From positions 4,652,001-4,712,000 of the forward strand of contig NC_088323.1 in assembly GCF_910592395.1 (NCBI RefSeq): a stretch of 60,000 bases of DNA, given 5' to 3'. The position numbers were made by a program, and so were the translations under genes. The DNA comes from Lineus longissimus. Taxonomy: Eukaryota > Nemertea > Pilidiophora > Heteronemertea > Lineidae. This document shows positions 25,001-37,000 of this stretch, piece by piece (the stretch's first letter is position 1; each line of letters starts with the position of its first letter). Below the pieces are notes generated by a model. It saw only the letters and a list, made by a program, of their open reading frames with translations. It was not told where the DNA came from and searched no databases.

Positions 25001-28000
25001 CACAGAGAGGTCATTTGAGGTAAGAGTTGTTTGTGCGCAGACAACCTTGAGATAAAGTCTGCTCCAATGTACAGGGTGTCTATGAAAACATGGCCCTTTT
25101 TCATCAGCGTATTATCCAGGATCTACTAAAGAAATTACATCAAACTTGTATCTAAAGCTTCTAGTTTGTGGTGGTATCACTTTTATTAGTCTACATATTT
25201 TTACTCAAAAATTATTTCTTCTCTGAAGGATATTGTGGTCATGTTTTGATTAACACCCTGTAGTGTACGCTATCAGCAGTACTGTGGCAATATTGATCAA
25301 CGTGGGGAAGGAACCACTTGGTGTTTGTTTTGTTATTTTGAGCCACTTGATTGAGTTGGTTCTTCGCTCAATTTTCATGATGTGGCTGAGTTGTTAAAAT
25401 CCCCGGGCCTCTGATTATTTTTATTATCAGTTTGAAGAACACAACCAAGAGGGCTCTTCATCAAGCCAGTTGAAAAAAATCCATTCCCCTTTGTCCTTTT
25501 CACGAATTTTGATTTCTGCAGATTTTGGAATTTCTTTTGTGGTTTTAATTTTTTACACATCGACGACAATAAAATGCCAGTGAAAATGTTTTTGAAAAAT
25601 TCTGGCACCATCCCATAACATAATCGTACCTGCACACTAAACCTGTTGTGAGAACAAGGCAGAGCAGATTGCCATGTTAACAGACCACAACCCATCCTTG
25701 ACAAGGTCGCCGGAACCGCAGAACATTAGGCTGGCTGTAAATATTTCCGATAAAACCCACAAATGTTCCCCATCCATCCTGAATGGTTTGCTTCATTGTA
25801 ATGTATGAGGTATTGGTCATTTCTTTCTCCAGGGAAAATCTGGGGTGATTGACATTTTCATTGTGCCTTAGGTCTGAGATGTACACACGATTATCTCTGG
25901 GTATCGATTGATTCAATTACCTTCTAAGGTATCTCTCGTGGCCAACCAGTTGGTGGAATGCTTTTGAGTTGTTGGTTACACTGAGATGTGAGACTTTCAG
26001 GTAAGTCTTTTGTTCATCTCATTTCCTATCAAGTCAAGGTATGACCCTTTTGCTAACCCTTTTGCTTCCAGCCATTTCGGTCACTAAGATACTGGCAGCA
26101 ACTCACCAACCTTGCTAACCTCCAGCATGATTGGATAACGAGTTACTCCTTTTCAATAAGGTGGAGTTTCTGCATTCTTGCAATGGTTTCAGGTCAAGTT
26201 TTTCATTATTTCTTTTTCTTATATTTTCAGGTGAGTACTGTTTTGCAAGTTTCCTGGTACCAGAGGGGGTAAGTTATCTTGTGCAGTGTCACGTAATGGA
26301 TTTTGCAAGTTCCAGAGGGGGTAAGTTATCTTGTGCACTGTCACGTTATGGATTTTGCAAGTTTCAGAGAGGGTAAGTTATCTTGTGCAGTGTCACGGTA
26401 TGGATTTTGCAAGTTCCAGAGCGGGTAAGTTATCTTTTGCAGTGTCACGTTATGGATTTTGCAAGTTCCAGAGGGGGTAAGTTATCTTGTGCAGTGTCAC
26501 GTTATGGATTTTGCAAGTTCCAGAGGGGGTAAGTTATCTTGTGCAGTGTCACGTTATGGATTTTACAAGTTCCAGAGAGGGTAAGTTATCTTTTGCAGTG
26601 TCACGTTATGGATTTTGCAAGTTCCAGAGAGGGTAAGTTATCTTGTGCAGTGTCACATTATGGATTTTGCAAGCTCCAGAGGGGGTAAGTTATCTTGTAT
26701 AGTGTCGTGTCATGGATTTTGCAAGGTCGCCTCTTCCCAATACTGATTTTGTTCAGCTACTATTACTATTGTTATTGAAAAAGTTACTTTCCGGCTAATC
26801 AATTTCAGGAGTGTACATTTCCTATGGAAATAGTCCCTATATCAGTTCACCATTATCTGTTTCATTCTTCCATGAATCCAGGGTCGCAGGCATCCCATCT
26901 TCTTTTCCCAGCATCGTAATTCTTCAAAAGAAACACTTCTTTGAAAGTGAATAGCATATCCTTTGATGAGAGAATGTACTTTTTACCTTTCTTCTTAAGG
27001 AGGTATTTCACATCTTTATCGGTGATTCATTAAATTGATTCGCTGTTGGTATCACACGGATGGCCACATGTTTCCTCCTCTTAGTTATTAAGCTGCCTCT
27101 CAGTTCTGGAATTATGCTCAAGTAAAAAATGTGATGATGGCATAAATGTCATCAGGGTACGTTAATGAACCCTGGAGCCATGGTGTACAAAATTAATAAT
27201 TTTGCGCAGCCAGGGTTGGTGTTGGGTGATTACCGCATTTTACTATGAAAGTCTTTCATATCTTTCCTACTCTCGTTGCTTCTATTACATGCTGCCAAAT
27301 TAATCCTGTCGTTTTGTACTGTCGTAATCTTCATGACACACGACGCGTATGTTATAGACAGGAAAAAAATGTAATTGTCACAGTCACTGACGCCGTCTTA
27401 TTGTAAGCTCTCTGTCAGCTCAGGAATTACATTAGTGTACAACTAGCAAAAGTTTAGCTGCAAAACGTTGATGGCACGAAACATCTTCTTCAAATCAATG
27501 CACTAAGAAAATGCCACCCCTATTATGAAGGCCTGTTGCAAGCTTTTAGGACATGGGGGGGGCAAAACACCTCTTTGTCCTCGATCAGTCTGAAAATCAA
27601 CGAAGATCTGCCTTAAAACATGTTTCAGGTGGCCCTGGGGGGGGGGGGGGGCATTCGCTCTGTGTACCCCTCTACAGCACCAGTGTCATTGGCTCAACTT
27701 CTGCTATTATACATGACATACTTTTGCATCCACAACATGAATGACTGGGACGTCCTCTTCAAAAAGTTTCCCTTTGTTGTATTAGATACTGTGCTGTCTT
27801 TTGTTGTAAGATGAGGATACAGAAAAAGAATGATAATGCATTAGAGTTCAGACGGATCTAACACAGACATCTTCTCAGGGGTTTCACTCCTCTATTGTAT
27901 CTTAATGCATTTGCTGCATCTGCAAGGCAGACGACATTATCCCTGTCCCTTTGATGTTACCTGGTGACAAGCTTTGTTGCTGATGCAGTCATAAAGGAAT

Positions 28001-31000
28001 GTGACCGTGTTTCTGTGCATTTCAGTTTTGCTTCTGTGCCATAATATCATTGCAGATTTTGTTGCCTTATCTCAGATATTTTGCTGAAAAGTTGCTGAGG
28101 TTCATCATCGTGATCATCCCTCCACCAATTTGCATTGACTTCACTTCTTGCAAGTCGAACTTGCCAAGGGTTTACAGTCTTTGACTGGCATTGTATTTTG
28201 AAAGCATTCAAGTGCCAAACGGGACTAGTTCCGAACTTTCTTCAGGAGGTATCAACGGATGATATCCTGGAAAAGGAACCGGTTTGGCTTGCTCTGGGAT
28301 TACTTTCAGAAATATTATGTTTATCAATGGAATTGCCATTCCATGATGACTCTTGGAGATTCCATTCCTTGATTATCTTTTGGTTTTCCATTCCATAACT
28401 ATATTGGGCTTTCTATCCCATGATTATCCTTGCATTTTCCTTTCAATCACCATCTTGGGGCTTTCCATCTGTGATTTAAGTTGGGATTTTCAGTTTTTGA
28501 ATCTTCCAAAAAGATATCCTCATATATTTTCGGGGAAATTACTGCCGCATTTACACAAATCAAGACTATTTTGGAATGAGAATTGCTCTGGATTATTGTC
28601 ATTTGGATTAAGATGCCGAATAAGAAAGAGGCCACCATGCCATATACGGCATGCCGTCTGTTCCAGAATGAAATGCATTCTGGTAAGTGTGGCAAGATGG
28701 AAGCGACCCTACCAAAACTGGTAAGTGTTGAACACCATTGCTGGTGAGCAAAAAGCAGTAGACTTTTCAGTGGCTTTGGTAACTAGATGAACATTTTCTA
28801 CCTCCGTTTGAGTAAGTTTCGATGGAAACGAGATGAGAAAACAATAGGGAAGTGTCCAGACTGATTGTGCCATCAGAATTTCAAAGCTGTGGTAACCTCT
28901 CCACATTTCACTGCGCTGCCAAGCTTGTTCAACGTTGAGTTGTAAACAACCAGTGAAATAACCACTGAACAATAGTTGCTTCCAGTTTTTAGAAAAATAA
29001 AAAACTCAATTATTAAATATGTTTCGTTGACAAAGTAGTTTGAAGCATTTTCAACTACTGTACAATCAGTTTGATATGCATTCGCTTGCCTGTCACAGTT
29101 TGCAGTATTTCCATCTGTTGGCGAGAGAAAGAACCAGAGTGGTTCCTTGTCAAGTGGGGAGATGCTGGATTGGCAGCAAAATGTCTTGTAAACAAAGCAT
29201 GTCCTGAAGCACCTCGCAAATGAGAGACTTGTCCAGGTGACCTGCCATAATTATCACATGGCAAAAATCTGTCTTTGTGTCATCGACCTGCAATAGATAT
29301 CAAACTGGTCGATGTCGAATGTTACCGATGTCGAATGTTACCTGTGGGGGCCATCATTTTCATGGAAGGAATTGGGTCATGTTTTGAATATTGTCGCCAT
29401 CGAAGAAAATATATGAGATTATTTGAGGAGTCTTAAGTTAATTTCATTGACCTGACCACTTGATATGAAATAAAATTAGATTTCCGTTGTCCCAAATTTA
29501 ATAGTAATTGTCACTGTAAATGTGGCGAATAGTGCATACTTTGCATGAACTGAAGTTAAAAAATGCGTGATTTGTCTCAAGGGTTTGCGCAATTTGACAT
29601 TAAGATATCGTGTTCAGGGTCGTTGCCCCTGTGCCTTTTTTGGTCTGTGGGTTATGGTGTCACTCTTGGTGGCCTATATGACTAGTGACATGTGTAGGAA
29701 GGTTGATGTTGCTATTGTGCTGTTGGTTTGCATGACAGGTTAATGAGTGTTTAAAAATATAAAAATATTTATAAAAATACTGTGGTTGACATATCTGTGC
29801 CATGATTGTTATCTATCACAGATATGATTATGCGCGTGATTGTTTTATTAAATATTTTGGAGGATTTTCAAAAAATCTAGATGTATTTTAAGAATATTAT
29901 ATATGAGTTATTTGTGCCAGAGTTATTTTTAGTTGGCACTGGTAAATCATCACGGGCAAGTTATTATTAAAGTTGTTATTGTGCACTTATAAATCATTAC
30001 AGGTTACTAAAACTATAGAAACGGTAGGCATATATGTGCCAATGTTTACACCTGCCATGCATCACCCTAGTCCTCCTATGGCTCAAACACCCCAGTACGG
30101 CGAGAAGGTTACTTTTGAGTAGCGTTGGTTTATTTTCCACCCTTTTGCCATTGAGGGAAAGGCTTTGATATTGGCAGTGCTAAAATTTTGCTGTCATGAA
30201 AACAACATAAAAAAAAAAAAAAAAAGGAAGTAATCATATCAAAAAGAATAGGCGATGTAATTCCTATGTCATGAAGACCTTCTTTAAAAAAAACTATTTT
30301 CATGTGCGTGATATTTAGGTCAGCTGTTTGCAATTTGTGATCATGTAGTAAACAAAGGGGTTAATTGGAAGTATTTGACCTTTGATATAAATGTAGGCCA
30401 CATTGACTCTTAACTAGGCCTCATTTTCGGTGATAAATCATTATACTATCATGTTAGACCTACTTCAAGAGAACTTTAGGAAGTGTATGCAGTTCTTCCA
30501 GTTTTAAGACATGAACAACATGTGCAAATGTTATTTTAGGATAGCCTTGAAATTATGCTATTTGCAAGTGCAGTGAAAATGCTTGGATAAATGGACTTGC
30601 GCTGTGCATATTGGCAAGTCCAAGTGCCTTTGTAAGGATCAACAAGATCTACCTTCACCACAGTTAAAGGCTTTACACTGGTTAATTGAGACAAGTGTCT
30701 CATTGTCATTTTGCACATGACTTCAGGAATTGTAGCCTGTTTATGTGTTCTCCGTCAAAGCTCCACTTTTTTTCCTTCAAAGTTTAGATGCAACAGTATT
30801 GTTCTTGTGGATGAATGTAAACTTCTGGATTGCAAAACTATCTTAGACTTGGCATGTATCAAACACTCCTGGATTAAAAAAACTTGATAATCATTCGGGA
30901 TTAAATCCATTGCCATGACTGAGAAAAATCCCTGGGTGAAGCAAAAACAAGCAAAGCGGAAGAATGGTGTGGCAGGGCCTCCCATGTCTATGGTAAGTTA

Positions 31001-34000
31001 CAAATGCAAACACAAATCAGTTGCAAATATCTGCTCAACTGGAACAATCCATGATGGCAGTCGGGGGAAGAACCCTTCTAAAGTATCCCCCAAACAAAGT
31101 CAAATCAAATGAAAAAAAAAGTTGATCTTCTCTTGGTGTTAAAGTCCCGCTGCCAAACATGATGGAGTCCATGATTTAACACACCATTTCGATATTCTAT
31201 TCTAGTTCTATGGCAGTTTTCCTTTGCCCTCTCGTGGCAGTAGGGGACAGGTAAAGGTCAGTAGATTCATCAATTTGAAGAAAGTATATGTCCATATTCC
31301 CTAAAAAATACCTCACCCGCAAACAAGCAATTTTTGTTGCTGCAACCTGCAGTTAACAAAAACAGCTGCTTTGTAATCTTTGCAAACCATTTCTTTTGTC
31401 TATATTCCTCGCTCAGTGCAGAAGACGGTATAAGTCGGGTATAAAGATGACCCGAAGACTACATGCAATTTGGCATGGCATCATCATATTCAGTCTAGTT
31501 CAGTTCACTTTGCACAAAAAAAATACTTTGAACCATCTGTTTTCCCAATATTTTCAGCACTAGAAGGCATTCTCATTGAAATTCTGGCTCCCAACTCAAC
31601 ATATGGAGTATTGTGCCTGTTATGCACATGAATTATAGATTTCTTTCCACAAAACGCCCACTTCTGATGAGTTTAGTTGAATATAGGGCAGTGTCACACA
31701 AGCATATCATAATCTTCATCAATAGATGGCCTCAGGTTGATGGATGTACATGTACATACATCTATATGTGGGTCAAGGTTTAACCCATTTCTGACTGGCA
31801 CATTTTTGAAAAAGAAATAAGACAAATTGACAAGCACCCGGCCCACACTTCCATCTGATCTGACAGACTATGAAGTACTCCTTCCATTATCTTTCTCTTA
31901 TAGTCGACTCCAAAATTTGCATCACTCCATCTTGGAGCCAAGTATGACAATGTTCTGATGGTGAAGTGTTTTGCACTCTCCTGCGCAGCGGCGGGAAAAC
32001 CAATAAATGCGTTCAGAGCATTAGTTTTTCATTTGAGAAGCTCTTCCCGCGGCTGTAGGATACTGTAAACCAGGAAATATTCATGGCCATTTAATTTCGC
32101 AGTTTCGTGAAATTGCAATTTCTGCACACTATTAATTGAGCGAATTTAGGAAATTAATTGACAACCCTGTAACAGTTATTTTAGTCAAAGTTTCTTTTTC
32201 ACTGTCATATTTCTTGGCGATTATTTGTAAATGTGAAAACGCAAAAGTAAAAGGTGGAAATATTTCTGGGTTTGGAAGTAGTTGATAGATGACTATGCTG
32301 TAGTTCACCAAGTAAAGTTACAAGTGGTAATATTTGCATTTAGCCATATTCATAAATAAGAACAAAACAACGCATTTAACTTATTGTTACAGGAAGTCAT
32401 ACTTTTCACGAAAATTCTCTGTTGAAGTGTTTTGCACTCATTATTTCCAAGGCATCAGTGTATGCATTCTCCTGAGGAGTTGGAGAGTGTTTTATTTTGA
32501 CTATCAATACTTTCTGTAGTGCTGGCCTGTATTTGACTGGCTAAGAACATGCAAAGTAGAAGCAATTTGATTCTTTGTGGTACGCACGATTGGTGATTAC
32601 ATGGTTCCTGTGTGGATGGCGGCAGCTCTAAGATGCATTGGAAAATGCGCAAAAACATTGAATGGACCAACAATTTATGTCTTCTTGTGGATTGGATGTA
32701 TATAATTATGCAGTGCCCACTTCATTAAAACCCTGTTATTGTCTCTCCCTTCAACAGGAGAACTCATAGCAACATCATTTTCCACCATATCGGCAAAGTC
32801 ACAATACTGTCTGGCAGTGACCGGCTGAAGCAATATTTCACCTGCCCACTATTGTTGTATAGTCCCTTTAACATCAGCACTGAAGAAATAGTATAACTTG
32901 CATAATTTTCATCGTCTGAGCTGCCAGTCTAAATTAAGAATATCATGAATGGCCATTTCCATGGTCCTATTCAGAAGCTGTCTTCTGCAATGGGATATTG
33001 AATAGATTGCGAAATTCATAACTAAAACTTCGATATTTTTAGACACGAGAGATTGTTTTGAATACTTTTTATTGGTCTACTGATAGAATTGAATAGAGTG
33101 GAGCGTTCTAGGCGGATGTTATTGTCAAATAACCACGATTCTACCCGGCAATTGAGGTCTCTATTGACGAGCGAGCGTAGTATTGTTGATTCTGGTCTGT
33201 TTACATTTTCGGTGAGTTCGTTGAATCGAAACGTGTCCAAATCGTCGAATCGTGTCCAAATCTTGCTCACTAACGGATATTTTCATGGATGATTCTATTG
33301 GATTAACTAGGTCTGGAGTTGTATTGGGTATTTGATCAAATAGAGCTTTATGCCCGTTTGGACATGCAGTTATCACAAAGTTTCTTATCAAAGCAATGTA
33401 GGATTGCTTGGTGAATCGTAAATGTTGTTCATGATGGTTTCAGGGTTGTAGACACTATTCAGGTTGTCAAGCGTTTGGGTGCTACCGTTACATGGAAAAA
33501 TTTTACTTTTTGATACACATTTTACTTATTTTTCCTGGTACACTTGAAGACATAACATGTGATTTGGATTTTGCATCCGGTTACCCATGCCAATGAATAT
33601 GTATCCCTTGGTTAGGCCTTGGGTACCTTAGTCACTTATCAATGGGATGCTGTCGACCGTGGTGTTGATTCAAAGGACTGGAATGAGTATTAGGGGAGAG
33701 TCTCAAATGCTACTGGTACCTGAAGGGTTAAGGCAGTTATTTATCTGGAGCCTTTGTCTGACACTTGCCATTTTGGCATCAACACCCACCACAGCAGCAT
33801 ATTGACACTAAACCGCCATGAAAGCTTCTGATGAAATATTGGCCGAAGTCACTGATGGGAAATTGGCCGCAAGTCTCCTTCCTCTTCCTACCATATTGAT
33901 TTGATTACATTCCTGACATGTATGACTCAGCATACCAGCCGTTCCTACCCACCTTATGATGGTATGGTCCAAAATGTTGGGGAAGTGGAGTGAGGTTGTA

Positions 34001-37000
34001 CTGGCGGCCTTGAACGGCGCTTCCCACTCTCGTGAAGCGGGTAATCACCTGATCGTGTCTATGCTCAATGGATGTTTACACAGTTGTCATGTTTGGCAGC
34101 AGTATGTGACAGTACCGTTGGTATCAGCTGATTTGGGTAGATTACCACTGAGTGTGATCAGTCTGATTTAGGGAGCAGATTTTACATCAAATTTCTAACA
34201 TTTTGGTAATGTTTCAGCCAAGCTGTTTATTCGGTGAAAATGGAATAATCTTTAAAATTCTACGTTGTCTTCTGATCTCTATGGATAAATGTGGATGCTA
34301 TGTACAGTGGAACCTCCCCTAATGGACACCTCTCTAATAAGGACACCACCTCTTTCAGTATTTTGGCATATTGCACTCAAATTCAAGGATTTGGTTGGTG
34401 GCATTCAAGGATGTGGTCTGTGAAATTCAAGGATTCCGTGGGTTGGGTTCAGAGAATTGGTTGGTCGAATTCAAGGTTGATCTTCTTCCTCAGCCTTTGG
34501 TTGATCTTCTTCCTCAGCCTTTGCCCTTTGCAAGGCTCAGTGTTACTGCTGTGCAACCTGTTCAATATTCACACCTATCGTCAACTCAAAGCAGATAGCT
34601 GACACTTGACACCATCAACTTATAACGGCTGACCTTGAAATCATCAGCTTATGATGGATAGCTCATAACACTTGACCTTGAAACTATCAACTTATGATAG
34701 ATGGGCCAAGACACTTGACCTTGAAACTATCAACTTATGGTAGATGGCTCATGACAATTGACCTTGAAACTATCAACTTATGATAGATGGCTGACTTGAC
34801 CTTGAAACTATCAACTTATGATAGATGGGCCAAGACACTTGACCTTGAAACTATCAACTTATGATAGATGGGCCAAGACACTTGACCTTGAAACTATCAA
34901 CTTATGATAGATTGCCCAAGACACTTGACCTTGAAACTATCAACTTATGATAGATGGCTCATAACACTTGACCTTGAAACTATCAACTTATGATAGATGG
35001 CTGACAACACTTGACCTTGAAACTATCAACTTATGATAGATGGCTCATAACACTTGACCTTGAAACTATCAACTTATGATAGATGTCTGACAACACTTGA
35101 CCTTGAAATTATCAACTTATGATAGATGGCTCATAACACTTGACCTTGAAACTATCAACTTATGATAGATTGCCCAAGACACTTGACCTTGAAACTATCA
35201 ACTTATGATGGCTCGTGACAATTGACCTTGAAACTGTCAGCTTATGATGGATGGCTCATATCACTTGACCTTGAAACTATCAACTTATGATAAATGGCTC
35301 ATGACAATTGACCTTGAAACTATCAACTTATGATAGATGGCTCATGACAATTGACCTTGAAACTGTCAACTTATGATAAATGGCTGACAACACTTGACCT
35401 TGAAACTATCAATTTATGATAGTTGGCTCATGACAGTTGACCTTGAAACTATCAACTTATGATAGATGGCTCATTATATTTGACCTTGAAGCTTCATATT
35501 AGGTCTTAAAACATTTGTCCTTGTAACTATCTACTTATGATAGATAGCTACAACACTGTTAACTTATTAATGTATGTCTGTAACATTTGAATTTGGAACC
35601 ATCAACTTATGGTAATGGAATGCTCTAAGTAGTAGACCGTATGATGAGAGAAAACACTATTGGCACAGTGAACTGCTAGTGTACCTGACTATCTCAAGTT
35701 GATATGGACTCGGCATTGATCCAAAGTATATTTATAAAGCAAGCATCCCTGTAATGTGATGGATAAATACATGTACAGACAAACTACGCACATGCATTAT
35801 GTCTGTACTCAAACGGCACAGAAGTGTAAAGCAAGGAAGTTATATTTGTGCCACACCCTGTGTAGACCTGCACTATTTGTTTACATGATGCTTTGCGGAT
35901 TGAGTGTGCGCTAAGGATCTCACAATCTCCACAGCTTGGCTTCCATCTGGAATAGCATAGCTCGTAGCTTGGCTAAGTATTAGCCTCTGTAACAGTTGTG
36001 TAGACCAACAGTATAGGAATGCTAGCAGGTAGTATGTTAGCCTCAGGGTAGCCATATCATTTAGGAATACGTGGGCAGATGTCAAAGTCAGTGTCTGATG
36101 GTCCTCTTTTATACTTTACGAGTCCATGGATGGTAGTTGCGGGTTTAGATATAGTGACGTGTGATACTGAAGGAATTTCATTCTCTGGTTGGACTTCTTG
36201 GACATTGGTCTCTGGATTTGTCAGCCTGTGGACTTCATACATTACTGGATGATAACGGAGAGATAGATGTGTCCTCATTCTTTAGTTCATGGCATTCTTT
36301 GATGCCGGTATCAGTTGGTTGCTTTTTATCTTACATTCGTCCATCATCAGATGATGATAACAAATATAAATCTGTCAGCATGTGCTACTATAGAAATGAT
36401 TTAGCACCTCTTTATATCATTTTAGTTGATAGATCATGCATATTTAGCGAATAGCCTGTTGAAGCTGATGCTGGATGTTCCTCCATTGTCGTGTGCATCA
36501 GCCAGTGTACTGCAGGCTGCATTGTGTTGTTCAAGAGCAGAATTCGATATATTCTTATGGATTCGGATTCGTAATTGCATGGATCTAACAGTGCCAGTGG
36601 GTATACTTTAGCTTCAGTGTTGACAAATCATTTCGTTCGCTAGATCGTCTAAAGTGGGCATACATTAACATCTTTGGTAGACATCTCTTGTCATCATCAT
36701 AACGGCATTGTATCCAAATCGTATGATTTTGCTGATATTAATCATCTGTATATCAGTCTACACAACACTGCTGTTGAAATTAACATTCACACAGTTTGCA
36801 ATTTTCAAATTCATATTCATTTTTCAAATCTTTGAACAAACTGACTTGGCCTTTAAGTCATCAATACGCCCTGTAAATACTGTACTACATATTGCTCTCT
36901 CATTGAATGTATTGAATCCCTTGTGTACATTTGATCAAGGCACTGTGCACTGTAGCAGCTGCATGAATTTGGGCCTCCAGGGATATTTGTCCATATCGTT

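Larger units (their letters stand above)
21057..30914 (+). other. intronic interval
   Basis: Contains the E elements, the 887-bp duplication, a SINE, a mariner-type MITE, the second ratchet site and the 52-bp array (all listed). 28325-28470 is a degenerate run of TTCCATTCC-TGATTATC motifs. Nothing else recognised. Confidence 0.6.

Noticed and set aside
26131-26376. Plus-strand frame running into the 52-bp array as a protein
   Set aside because: The repeat period is not a multiple of three and the frame crosses an apparent splice junction; treated as non-coding.
28697-28720. Possible extra first exon MEATLPKL ending at GTAAGT in phase 0
   Set aside because: Only eight codons, no promoter signal, and a second GTAAGT lies 39 bp upstream; too weak to annotate beside the better candidates.
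35873-36056. Minus-strand 60-codon frame with a hydrophobic start ([17 protein letters not shown]), like a small secreted peptide
   Set aside because: No splice or promoter signals, no recognisable mature peptide, and frames of this size are common by chance here.
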